This document shows, piece by piece, positions 54,510 to 62,458 of a stretch of DNA of 64,000 bases. Position numbers and translations under genes: made by a program. Within the stretch, counting starts at the first letter, position 1; each line of letters opens with the position of its first letter. Under the pieces are notes generated by a model. It saw only the letters and a list, made by a program, of their open reading frames with translations, did not search any database and was not told the DNA's origin. Source of the DNA: Streptomyces griseus (GTDB lineage Bacteria > Actinomycetota > Actinomycetes > Streptomycetales > Streptomycetaceae); contig NZ_UAVD01000056.1 of the NCBI RefSeq assembly GCF_900460065.1, forward strand, positions 1-64,000, given 5' to 3'.

Positions 54510-55418
54510 TCAGATCACGTGCGCGCCCGGCGCGGGCGAGGCCGCCACGCGCGCGTTGCGGCAGGTCCCGGAGGTCAGCAGCGCCGCCGCCACCTTCTCG
54601 GCCGTCTCCGCGTCCGGGACGAGGAACGCCGTCGTCGGCCCGGAACCGGAGACCAGCGCCGCCGGCGCCCCGGCCTCCGTGCCCGCCGCCAGCGTCTCCG
54701 CGAGGGACGGGCGCAGGGAGAGCGCGGCGGGCTGGAGGTCGTTGCTCAGGGCTCCCGCGAGTGCGCCGGGGTCGCCGGAGCGCAGGGCGGCCAGGAGGGC
54801 GGGGGACGCGGTCGGTTCGGGGACCTCGGTGCCGGCGGTGAGGCGGTCGAACTCTCCGTAGACGGCGGGCGTGGAGAGGCCCCCGTCCGCCACCGCGAAG
54901 ACCCAGTGGAACGTGCCGCCGACCTCGATCGGGGTCAGCTTCTCGCCGCGTCCCGTACCGAGCGCGGCCCCGCCCACCAGGCTGAACGGCACGTCGCTGC
55001 CCAGTTCGGCGCAGATGGCCAACAGCTCGTCGCGGCTCGCGCCGGTCCCCCACAGGGCGTCGCAGGCGACCAGGGCGGCGGCCCCGTCGGCGCTGCCGCC
55101 CGCCATGCCGCCCGCGACCGGGATGTCCTTGGCGATGTGGAGGTGGACGGCGGGGTCGATGCCGTACCGCTCGGCCAGCGCGAGGGCGGCGCGGGCGGCG
55201 AGATTCGTACGGTCCAGAGGCACCTGGCCGGCGTCCGGGCCCGAGCAGGTGACGCGCAGCTCGTCGGCGGGGGCCGCGGTGACCTCGTCGTACAGGCCGA
55301 CGGCGAGGAAGACGTTGGCCAGGTCGTGGAAGCCGTCGGGGCGGGCGGCGCCCACGGCGAGCTGGACGTTGACCTTGGCGGGGACGCGGACGGTGACGCC
55401 CGTACGGACGGTGCTCAC
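54510..55418 (-). CDS. ispE: 4-diphosphocytidyl-2-C-methyl-D-erythritol kinase
   Basis: IspE phosphorylates CDP-ME in the MEP isoprenoid pathway. The 302-residue GHMP kinase has VPAKVNVQLAVGAARPDGFH at the substrate site, the ATP loop PVAGGMAGGSADGAAAL, and the C-terminal LVSGSGPTTAFL. Its GTG overlaps the rsmA TGA (GTGA). It is the last gene of rpf-rsmA-ispE. Confidence 0.96.
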   Translation of the reverse strand: MSTVRTGVTVRVPAKVNVQLAVGAARPDGFHDLANVFLAVGLYDEVTAAPADELRVTCSGPDAGQVPLDRTNLAARAALALAERYGIDPAVHLHIAKDIPVAGGMAGGSADGAAALVACDALWGTGASRDELLAICAELGSDVPFSLVGGAALGTGRGEKLTPIEVGGTFHWVFAVADGGLSTPAVYGEFDRLTAGTEVPEPTASPALLAALRSGDPGALAGALSNDLQPAALSLRPSLAETLAAGTEAGAPAALVSGSGPTTAFLVPDAETAEKVAAALLTSGTCRNARVAASPAPGAHVI

Positions 55419-56290
55419 AGGGACGACACCTCCGGCTTGTGCTCCGCGATCGCCGCGAACTCCTCCACCGTCAGCGCCTCGCCGCGCGCCTGCGGGGAGA
55501 TCCCGGCGGCGACGAGCGCGGCCTCGGCGGCGGGTGCGGAACCGGCCCAGCCGGACAGGGCGGCGCGCAGCGTCTTGCGGCGCTGGGCGAACGCGGCGTC
55601 CACCACCGCGAAGACCTCGGCGCGGGACGCCGTGGTGGCGATCGGCTCGGTGCGCCGGACCAGCGAGACGAGCCCGGAGTCGACGTTCGGGGCGGGCCAG
55701 AAGACGTTGCGGCCGATCGCCCCGGCGCGCTTCACGTCCGCGTACCAGTTGGCCTTCACCGACGGCACGCCGTAGACCTTGTTGCCGGGGCGGGCGGCGA
55801 GCCGGTCGGCGACCTCGGACTGGACCATGACCAGGGTCCGCTCGATGCTGGGGAAGCGCTCCAGCATGGTGAGCAGGACGGGCACGGCCACGTTGTACGG
55901 GAGGTTGGCGACGAGCGCGGTCGGCGCGGGGCCCGGCAGTTCGGTGACCAGCATCGCGTCGGAGTGGACGAGGGCGAAGCGGTCGGCGCGCTCCGGCATC
56001 CGGGCCTGGACCGTGGCGGGCAGCGCGGCGGCGAGCACGTCGTCGATCTCGACCGCGACGACGCGGTCGGCCGCCTCCAGCAGCGCCAGGGTCAGCGAGC
56101 CGAGCCCGGGGCCGACCTCGACGACCGTGTCGTCCGGGCGGACCTCGGCCGTGCGCACGATGCGGCGGACGGTGTTGGCGTCGATGACGAAGTTCTGACC
56201 GCGCTGCTTCGTGGGGCGTACGCCCAGCGTCGCGGCCAGGTCGCGGATGTCTGCGGGCCCCAGGAGGGCGTCGGGCTCTGTGCTGCTCAC
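55415..56290 (-). CDS. rsmA: 16S rRNA (adenine(1518)-N6/adenine(1519)-N6)-dimethyltransferase
   Basis: RsmA (KsgA) dimethylates two adenosines in helix 45 of 16S rRNA during 30S maturation. The 291-residue protein has QNFVIDANTVRRIV, the SAM motif VEVGPGLGSLTLALL, and the catalytic NLPYNVAVPVL. The GTG start overlaps the TGA of the rpf gene. Confidence 0.97.
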   Translation of the reverse strand: MSSTEPDALLGPADIRDLAATLGVRPTKQRGQNFVIDANTVRRIVRTAEVRPDDTVVEVGPGLGSLTLALLEAADRVVAVEIDDVLAAALPATVQARMPERADRFALVHSDAMLVTELPGPAPTALVANLPYNVAVPVLLTMLERFPSIERTLVMVQSEVADRLAARPGNKVYGVPSVKANWYADVKRAGAIGRNVFWPAPNVDSGLVSLVRRTEPIATTASRAEVFAVVDAAFAQRRKTLRAALSGWAGSAPAAEAALVAAGISPQARGEALTVEEFAAIAEHKPEVSSL

Positions 56291-57543
56291 CCGGTAAGCC
56301 TACGGCCGCAGTGGGGCCACGGACTCGCCCCCCGCTGCACGTACAGCTTCTTCGCCCGGTGCGTCTGCTCGGCGGCGGGCGCGTCCTGGGGCCGGCCGCT
56401 GCCGCCGAGGGACTGCCAGGTCTGCGTGTCGAGCCGGTACAGCCCGCCGTACGTGCCGCTCGCGTCCACCGCCCCGGGACGGCCGCCGGACTCGCAGGCG
56501 GCGAGCGCGGACCAGTTCAGGCCGTCCGCCCCGGCGACCGTCGCGGGGCGCGGCCGGGTGCCGGTGCGCACGACGCGGCTCACCGGCGGGTGGACCAGTT
56601 CCTCGGCGGTCCTGCGCGGTCTCTGCCGGACGCCGTTGACGGTCCGGACCGCGTACGTGACCCGGCGTACGCCGTTGCGCCCCGCCCGCTCGATGACCTC
56701 GGTGCCCCGGAACAGGGCGGGATCCTCGCTGCGTTCGACGGCGTACGGGACCGTCTCCTCGTGCACCTCGCGGGTGTCGGTGATCCGCATGACGGAGATC
56801 GTCTGGCCGTCGCGCGGGAAGCTCGTGGGGGCGACGGAGGTGGTGTCCTGGCCGTGCAGGGTGATGCCGGCCTCGGCGAGGGCCTCGTGGACGGTGGCGG
56901 CGTTGGTGCGCAGGGTGCGTTCCTGGCCGTCGGCCATGAAGGTCACGGTGCGTTCGGTGCGGACGGTGAGGGTCAGGCCGGTGCGGGCGATCCGGGTGGA
57001 GCGGGGCGCGGAGAGGTGCGCCCCCTCGGCCCGGATCCCGAACGCGCGCAGCGCCCCGGCCACGGTGTCGGCGGTCGTCCAGACCTGGCGGCGGACGCCG
57101 TCGAGGGTGAGGGTCACGGGCCGCCCGTGGTCGACGACGACCGCGTCCCCGTGGCCGAGGGCGGTGCCGGGGGCCGGGGTGACGACGTCGTGCGCGCCGA
57201 CGGTGACGCCCTCCTCGGCCAGGAGCCCGGTGACGTCGTCGGCGAAGGTGTGCAGGGTGCGGGGTGTGCCGTCGACGTTCAGCCGGACGGCCTTGTCGTG
57301 GGCGACGAAGGCGGTGGTGCCGCCGGCCAGGAAGGCGACGACGAGGGCCTTCGGGACGAGGCGCCGCAGGCTCTCGGGGTTCGCGACGAGCGTCCGGCGG
57401 CGCTCGGCGGGCCGCCGGGCGGCGCCCCGGGCGGGGCTCTGCCGGGGCGGCGCGGGCGGCATCCCGGCGGGCGGCGGTGCCCACGCCGCCCCGGTGGGCC
57501 GTGCGCCGCGCGCCGTCCGGTGACCGCCCTGCGAAGTGCTCAC
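56287..57543 (-). CDS. Resuscitation-promoting factor, RpfB-like
   Basis: A 418-residue cell-wall lytic protein. After a Pro/Ala/Arg-rich tail comes a membrane or signal helix (about 66-82, ALVVAFLAGGTTAFVA), three DUF348 repeats, a G5-type region (EVHEETVPYAVERSED) and a C-terminal Rpf transglycosylase-like domain (NWSALAACESGGRPGAVDAS, with Glu in ACESGG). Rpf enzymes cleave peptidoglycan during spore germination and exit from dormancy. It leads the rpf-rsmA-ispE operon. Confidence 0.94.
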   Translation of the reverse strand: MSTSQGGHRTARGARPTGAAWAPPPAGMPPAPPRQSPARGAARRPAERRRTLVANPESLRRLVPKALVVAFLAGGTTAFVAHDKAVRLNVDGTPRTLHTFADDVTGLLAEEGVTVGAHDVVTPAPGTALGHGDAVVVDHGRPVTLTLDGVRRQVWTTADTVAGALRAFGIRAEGAHLSAPRSTRIARTGLTLTVRTERTVTFMADGQERTLRTNAATVHEALAEAGITLHGQDTTSVAPTSFPRDGQTISVMRITDTREVHEETVPYAVERSEDPALFRGTEVIERAGRNGVRRVTYAVRTVNGVRQRPRRTAEELVHPPVSRVVRTGTRPRPATVAGADGLNWSALAACESGGRPGAVDASGTYGGLYRLDTQTWQSLGGSGRPQDAPAAEQTHRAKKLYVQRGASPWPHCGRRLTG

Positions 57544-57661
57544 GCCGCTCCCGAAGATCCGCCCGCTGCCCGCCCGTCGTGCGCGGGGACGATAGCGGAG
57601 CGGCGGTGACTCTCCAAAACGGCACGGCTACGCCGCGTGCCCGGCCGGGTCCGGTCGGCGG

Positions 57662-58537
57662 TCAGAAATCAAACGCGCGGGCGGTGTTGTCGTAGACCGC
57701 GGCGGCCAGCACGTCCTCGTCCAGCCCCTTCACCTCGGCCATGGCGCGGAGCGTGACGGGGATGAGGTAGGGCGCGTTGGGCCGCCCCCGGTACGGGGCG
57801 GGGGTGAGGAAGGGGGCGTCCGTCTCGACGAGGACCAGCTCGGCCGGGGCGACGGCCAGGGCGTCCCGCAGCGGCTGGGCGTTCTTGAAGGTCACGTTTC
57901 CCGCGAAGGACATGAAGTATCCGGCGCGCGCGCAGATCCGGGCCATGTCGGCGTCGCCGGAGTAGCAGTGGAACACCGTCCGCTCGGGCGCGCCCGCGTC
58001 GGCCAGGACCCGCAGGACGTCCGCGTGCGCGTCGCGGTCGTGGATGACGAGGGCCTTGCCGTGCCGCTTGGCGATCTCGATGTGGGCCCGGAAGGACTCC
58101 TCCTGGGCGGCGACGCCCTCGGGGCCCGTACGGAAGAAGTCGAGGCCGGTCTCGCCGACCCCGCGTACGTGGTCGAGGGCGGCCAGCGCGTCGATCTCCG
58201 CGAGCGCCTCGTCCAGCGCCGCCCTGCCGCCGGGCTCCCGGGCCCCCTGCCGCGCGGTGCCGGCGGTGCCCTCGGCGTACCCGTGGACGATGCGCGGGGC
58301 CTCGTTGGGGTGCAGGGCGACCGAGGCGTGGACGGCGGGGTGCGCGGCGGCGGTTTCGGCGGCCCAGCGCGAGCCGGCGACGTCGCAGCCGACCTGGACG
58401 ACGGCCGTCACGTTCACCGCGGCGGCCCGCGCGAGGGCCTCCTCGACGGTGGCGTCCTGCATGTCCAGGTGGGTGTGGGAGTCGGCGACCGGAACCCGCA
58501 GGGGCTCGGGCAGCGGCGGGGCTTCGGTACGGCTCAT
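57662..58537 (-). CDS. tatD: TatD-family metal-dependent hydrolase/DNase
   Basis: A 291-residue TIM-barrel hydrolase. Metal ligands are visible in DSHTHLD, VGETGLDFF, VIHDRDAH, VFHCYSGD and VETDAPFLTP. TatD proteins are 3'-5' exonucleases or deoxyribonucleases. The only good start, ATG 58537, directly follows one arm of a perfect 19-bp inverted repeat, and no separate ribosome site is visible. Confidence 0.94.
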   Translation of the reverse strand: MSRTEAPPLPEPLRVPVADSHTHLDMQDATVEEALARAAAVNVTAVVQVGCDVAGSRWAAETAAAHPAVHASVALHPNEAPRIVHGYAEGTAGTARQGAREPGGRAALDEALAEIDALAALDHVRGVGETGLDFFRTGPEGVAAQEESFRAHIEIAKRHGKALVIHDRDAHADVLRVLADAGAPERTVFHCYSGDADMARICARAGYFMSFAGNVTFKNAQPLRDALAVAPAELVLVETDAPFLTPAPYRGRPNAPYLIPVTLRAMAEVKGLDEDVLAAAVYDNTARAFDF

Positions 58538-58580
58538 GCCGACGATCGTACGAGGGCCCCACCCTCGTACGATCGTCGGC
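58538..58580 (-). promoter_or_regulatory. Perfect 19-bp inverted repeat at the tatD start codon
   Basis: The arms 58538-58556 and 58562-58580 are exact reverse complements around CCCCA, and the inner arm ends at the base next to the tatD ATG. In RNA it would form a very stable hairpin holding the only purine-rich segment (GAGGGTGGGG) in the top of the stem and loop. It could be an operator, an RNA switch, or a terminator. Confidence 0.7.
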
Positions 58581-58602
58581 TTCGGAAGCCACTCGGGTAC
58601 GT

Positions 58603-58641
58603 CATCCGCGACGGAAGGCCCACCCCATCCGCGCCGGAAGG
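58603..58641. repeat. Short direct repeats upstream of tatD
   Basis: CATCCGCG-A-CGGAAGG (58603-58618) and CATCCGCG-C-CGGAAGG (58626-58641) differ by one base, with a period of 23. Related GTCACCCGC words follow at 58649 and 58690. The function is unknown. Confidence 0.45.
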
Positions 58642-58740
58642 ATCACGTCACCCGCAGTGGTCGGTCTGGGTCGCCCCCGGTGACCGGTCCGCGTCACCCG
58701 CCGCGGGGGAGCCGGCCCACCCGGGGTGACACGGGGTGGC

Positions 58741-59112
58741 TCACCTGCGGTGGAAGGGGTGCAGCAGGTCGGACAGCCGCCAGTGGCGGGCCGGGGCGGC
58801 GGCGGTCGACACCGTCCCGTCCTTCGCGGCGACCTCCGCCGCGCGCGGCGCCTGCTGCTTGCGCAGCAGCTCCTGGACGCCGGCGACCCGCCCCGCCCGC
58901 ATGATGCGCACCACGTGTCCGCCGCAGTTCGTGCAGGTGGGCGTGGAGAGCGGGGACGGCACGCGCTCGCCGTCCGCCGTGTAGACGACGAAGGCGTGAC
59001 CGTGGACGTCGACGTGGTGCTCTATCTCGTAGGACTGCTCCCAGCCGTACCCGCACTTCATGCAGGCGAAGGCATATGCCTCATGGACAGTGGTGGCTGC
59101 GATCTCGCTCAT
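58741..59112 (-). CDS. Zinc-ribbon protein of unknown function
   Basis: A 123-residue protein. Two Cys pairs, FACMKCGYGWEQ (about 17-20) and CTNCGGH (about 60-63), would form a zinc ribbon, followed by a basic helix and a C-terminal LSDLLHPFHRR. The ATG has GAGGAG 6 bases upstream. It is a conserved-looking but uncharacterised Streptomyces type; a nucleic-acid or protein-binding role is inferred. Confidence 0.85.
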   Translation of the reverse strand: MSEIAATTVHEAYAFACMKCGYGWEQSYEIEHHVDVHGHAFVVYTADGERVPSPLSTPTCTNCGGHVVRIMRAGRVAGVQELLRKQQAPRAAEVAAKDGTVSTAAAPARHWRLSDLLHPFHRR

Positions 59113-59564
59113 GCCTGCTCCTCTTGGCCGCGGGTCACGCGCTCCGGGGGCGGGCGGCCCGCCCGAGGGTTTCGAGCAGGTGTCCCGTCCCCTCCAGTGG
59201 ACACCTCCACCCGTACGGACGCACCAGCTCAGAGCCAATATTGGTGCGTTCTTGGCCTCCTTTGGGCGTCCTTTGCCGACGCATGGCAGTGGACTGGACC
59301 AAGCAGGGCCGACGCGTGACCGCCGCACCACCGAGCGCCCCCGAGCGCGCCGCCCACCGGTCGTGAATGCGCCGGGCGCACCACCCCCACCGGCCCCCCT
59401 CACTCCCTTGAATTCCCGGCCTTTTCACCCCTTCGCACGCCGTGAATTCACCATTCAATTGAAATCTCGATTTCCCCGGATGTCGTCCGCCGATTTGCGG
59501 CGACCCGATTCCTCCTTTTCACTCATTACGTCCACCCCATTTCCCACAGGACGGGGAACAACCC
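59113..59564. promoter_or_regulatory. Upstream region of the small-peptide operon, with palindromes
   Basis: No gene is supported in these 452 bp. The half nearest the peptide gene is markedly AT-richer than the surroundings. Two adjacent 10-bp palindromes, GTGAATTCAC (59442-59451) and TTCAATTGAA (59454-59463), and a further GAATTC at 59411 lie about 100-155 bp before the peptide start, a likely control region. Confidence 0.5.
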
Positions 59565-59741
59565 ATGTTCACCACGGACACCACTGCCACCGACGTCGAG
59601 CTCGACCTCGAGCAGGCCCTCAACCCGGGCGAGGTCGAAGGCCTGTACCGCGACTCCCGTGAATGCGCCTACCTCGCGCTTCTCGCGGGCGGCGGCGCGC
59701 TGCTGCTCTCGCCCCCGACCCCGCGCCCGAAGAAGGGCTAG
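59565..59741 (+). CDS. 58-residue peptide, possible RiPP precursor or small membrane peptide
   Basis: This short gene encodes 58 residues. An acidic N-terminal half (DVELDLEQALNPGEVEGL) resembles RiPP leader peptides. Then come a single Cys34 in RDSRECAY, a hydrophobic stretch LALLAGGGALLL, and a basic Pro-rich tail PPTPRPKKG. A GGGGA ribosome site lies 8-9 bases before ATG 59565. Codon use follows the high-GC third-position rule, supporting real coding. It is 10 bp upstream of four coupled genes. It could be a modified-peptide precursor (a Gly-Gly site is present at 42-43) or a one-helix membrane peptide. Confidence 0.7.
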   Translation: MFTTDTTATDVELDLEQALNPGEVEGLYRDSRECAYLALLAGGGALLLSPPTPRPKKG

Positions 59742-59751
59742 TCGACGGCAC

Positions 59752-60459
59752 ATGGACCAGACACATGCTTCGTCGCCCCTCGCGGGCGCCGTGCATGACC
59801 TGGCAACAGAGGTGGTCCTCGCTCTTCGGAGCGGGGACCACCTCGCCACGGTGTGCGGCGCGGCGGGAATCGACGAGGAGAACCGGACCGGAATCGCGGC
59901 GGCACGGGTCATCGGGGCCGACCTGCTGCTGCCCAGTGTTCTTTACGGACGTCATCCGCACCCGGGTGACGTCGCCGTGCTGGACCGGGCGGTGCGGGAG
60001 TTCCCGCCCAAGCCCGACGCCCCGGCCGCGACGGCCTGGAGCCACTGGCACATGATCTCCACGCTCCAGCGGATCGCGCCGCCCCCGCCGGGAGCGGCGG
60101 CTCCCGCCGTGTACGCGGAGCCCGACGCCGCCTGGCTGGAGGGTGCGCCCTGGCAGGCGTTCACCCACCAGCTCTCGGTCCTCGCGCCGCTGGCCGTCCC
60201 GGCCGCTCCGTCCGCCGTGCGGCGGGCCGCGACGAACCGGGCCGTCGACCTGTCGCGGGGCTTCGTCCGCGCGGTCCGGCGGCGCGACTGGCTCCAGGCG
60301 GCGGGCGCGGGCCGCTGGCTCGCGGCCATCGGCGGCGAACCGGCGACGCTGGGCCTGGAGCGCGGCCTGGACTTCGTCGAGCTGATGGGCGGCCACGACC
60401 CCCGGGTCACCCTCCACGTGCGGGCCGCCCGGCTGATGGCCGAAGCGAGGGCCAGGTGA
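59752..60459 (+). CDS. Unknown protein, second gene of the small-peptide operon
   Basis: A 235-residue, probably helical cytoplasmic protein of no family I recognise. Notable segments are SPLAGAVHDLATEVVLALRS, IAAARVIGADLLLPSVLYG, a HPHPGD loop and ATAWSHWHMISTLQRI. ATG 59752 is the first start after the peptide stop. The ribosome site is weak, so coupling to the peptide gene is likely. Its TGA overlaps the next GTG. Confidence 0.75.
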   Translation: MDQTHASSPLAGAVHDLATEVVLALRSGDHLATVCGAAGIDEENRTGIAAARVIGADLLLPSVLYGRHPHPGDVAVLDRAVREFPPKPDAPAATAWSHWHMISTLQRIAPPPPGAAAPAVYAEPDAAWLEGAPWQAFTHQLSVLAPLAVPAAPSAVRRAATNRAVDLSRGFVRAVRRRDWLQAAGAGRWLAAIGGEPATLGLERGLDFVELMGGHDPRVTLHVRAARLMAEARAR

Positions 60460-61532
60460 CCACGACCGCGACCGAGGGCCCCTCCCAGGACGGCCCCGCC
60501 GGGTCCCGGGGCCGCCCGGGGCCCGGACGGGGCGGACCCCGCCCGGGCGCGTCCCCCGGCACCCCGCCCGGAGCCGCGCTCGCGGTCCTCCCCGGCGTCC
60601 TGCGCTCCGCCCTCGCCTGGACCGACGCGCACCGGGCGGACTTCACGCTCCCCGATGACGTCCTGGAGCCCCACACCCAGGTCAACGCCACGCTCAAACC
60701 GCTCGGCGAACTGGCCCAGCTTGGCTCCACGATCCGCCGCACCACCGACCCCGGCGCCCCGGAGCACGAGCTGGCCGGCGACCTCGTCGCGTACGCCTGG
60801 GAGCAGGTGGCGGGGGGCGAGCTGCTGCTGGAGCTGCTGCGCGGCGAGCCGTTCGCCGCCTACCCGTACGAGATCTACGCCGCCTTCGCCGGGTACGGGC
60901 TGCGCCACGAGGGCTTCGAGGCGCTGGCCCGCCCGCTCACCGCGACCCGCGCCTGGGCCCACACCGAGCAGCACGCCAACCGCCAGCTCGGCCTGGTCAA
61001 CTCCGAGCGGCGGGTCGGGGCGGTGACCCACACCGACGCGGGCGCGGTCCTGTCCCGGACCTGGCTCGGCGGTCTTTCGGAGCCCTGGATGTTCGAGGGC
61101 CCCTCCGGCTACGCGCTCACGCACACCGTCTTCCACCTCACCGACTGGGGCCGGATGCCCGACCGGGTGCCGGAGAGGATCGACGGCTATCTGCGGACCT
61201 GGCTGCCCGCCTGGGCGGACGGCTGTCTGGAGAGCGGCCAGTGGGACCTGACCGGGGAACTGCTCGCGGTGGCGGCCTCGCTGCCGGGCCCGGCGCCGGC
61301 GGCCCTGCTGGACGCGGTCTGGCCGGTGCTCGCCGACGTACAGCATCCGACCGGCTGCGTCCCGGAGACCGGCATGCCGGTCGAGGATCCCGCGCCGGAC
61401 CCGTACCCCTTCATCGACTGCTACCACTCCACGCTCGTCACGGCCTTCGCCGCGGCCCTGTCCCTGAGGTCGCTGCGGTCGCCGGGGCAGACGGACGGGT
61501 CCGCGCCCGGCCGGGAAAGGCGGACCGCATGA
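60456..61532 (+). CDS. DUF6895-like alpha-rich protein, paralogue A
   Basis: A 358-residue protein. After about 45 Pro/Gly-rich residues come LKPLGELAQLGSTIRRTTD, YEIYAAFAGYGLRH, and the motif YALTHTVFHLTDWGRMP at about residue 220. The next gene has the same order of motifs, so the two are clear paralogues. The His/Asp-containing motif could be catalytic or metal-binding; the fold may be an all-alpha barrel. I link it only tentatively to DUF6895. It is joined to its neighbours by GTGA and ATGA overlaps. Confidence 0.75.
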   Translation: MTTTATEGPSQDGPAGSRGRPGPGRGGPRPGASPGTPPGAALAVLPGVLRSALAWTDAHRADFTLPDDVLEPHTQVNATLKPLGELAQLGSTIRRTTDPGAPEHELAGDLVAYAWEQVAGGELLLELLRGEPFAAYPYEIYAAFAGYGLRHEGFEALARPLTATRAWAHTEQHANRQLGLVNSERRVGAVTHTDAGAVLSRTWLGGLSEPWMFEGPSGYALTHTVFHLTDWGRMPDRVPERIDGYLRTWLPAWADGCLESGQWDLTGELLAVAASLPGPAPAALLDAVWPVLADVQHPTGCVPETGMPVEDPAPDPYPFIDCYHSTLVTAFAAALSLRSLRSPGQTDGSAPGRERRTA

Positions 61533-62458
61533 GCAGCGGCATCCAGCAGATCCACGACGTGGGGGCGAAGGCCCTGGGCTGGCTGTACGAACACCGGGAG
61601 GGGTTCCGGCTGGAGGCCGACCCGTCGCCGGAGGCGGGGGTGCTGGACCGCTTCAAGCCGCTGGGCGAACTGGCGCTGATCGGCAAGGTCATCTTCCGCG
61701 AGGGCGTGGCGGGCTCGCAGCAGTCCTCCCTCGCCCACAAGCTGCTGGACCACGCCTGGCACGAGCTGCTGGACTCCGGAGCCCGGCTGCTGGAGGGCCA
61801 GCGGCGCGAACCGCTCTCGCCGGTGCCGCTGGAGGTCTACGTGCCGTTCCGGGAGCTGGGCTACCGGCAACCGGACCTGGAGTCCGCGATCCGGCTCAAC
61901 CACCGCCTGGCCAGCTGGGCGGCGCTGGAGGTGCTGCCGGTGCGGCGGCTCGGCCTCAGCGCGATCGAGCGGCGGTTCGAGGTGGAGCCGAGCGTCCCGG
62001 AGACGGCGGCGCTCGCGCACACCTGGCTGGCGCGGCGGCCGGAGCCGTGGACGGTCGAGGGCCACATCGGCTACGACATCACGCACACGGTGTTCCACCT
62101 CACCGACTGGGGCGAGAAGCCGGCCGGGCTGCCCACCGACATCGCGGAGTACCTGGCGCTGTGGCTGCCGGTCTGGCTGGACGACTGGCTGGACCTGAAG
62201 CGCTGGGACCTGCTGGGCGAGCTGCTGGTGGTCGACGCGTGCCTCCCCGAACCGACGCTGGACCCGGCGGCCTGGGCCGGGTTCGCGCAGGCCCAGCAGC
62301 CGGACGGGGCGATGCCGGTGGTCGGCGGGATGCCGGAGGGCGACGAGGAGGCGGTGTTCGACCTCGTCTACCACCCGACGCTGGTCGCCGCGTTCGCCTC
62401 GGCACTGGCGATGTCCCGCGCCCTGTCCGACCTCTCCACCACCCCGGCCCCGGCATGA
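61529..62458 (+). CDS. DUF6895-like alpha-rich protein, paralogue B
   Basis: A 309-residue paralogue of the preceding protein without the Pro/Gly-rich extension. Corresponding motifs are FKPLGELALIGKVIFREG, LEVYVPFRELGYR and YDITHTVFHLTDWGEKP, and the C-terminus DLVYHPTLVAAFASALA matches DCYHSTLVTAFAAALS. Retaining both copies side by side suggests a heterodimer or sequential steps. No signal peptide is seen. Confidence 0.75.
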   Translation: MSSGIQQIHDVGAKALGWLYEHREGFRLEADPSPEAGVLDRFKPLGELALIGKVIFREGVAGSQQSSLAHKLLDHAWHELLDSGARLLEGQRREPLSPVPLEVYVPFRELGYRQPDLESAIRLNHRLASWAALEVLPVRRLGLSAIERRFEVEPSVPETAALAHTWLARRPEPWTVEGHIGYDITHTVFHLTDWGEKPAGLPTDIAEYLALWLPVWLDDWLDLKRWDLLGELLVVDACLPEPTLDPAAWAGFAQAQQPDGAMPVVGGMPEGDEEAVFDLVYHPTLVAAFASALAMSRALSDLSTTPAPA

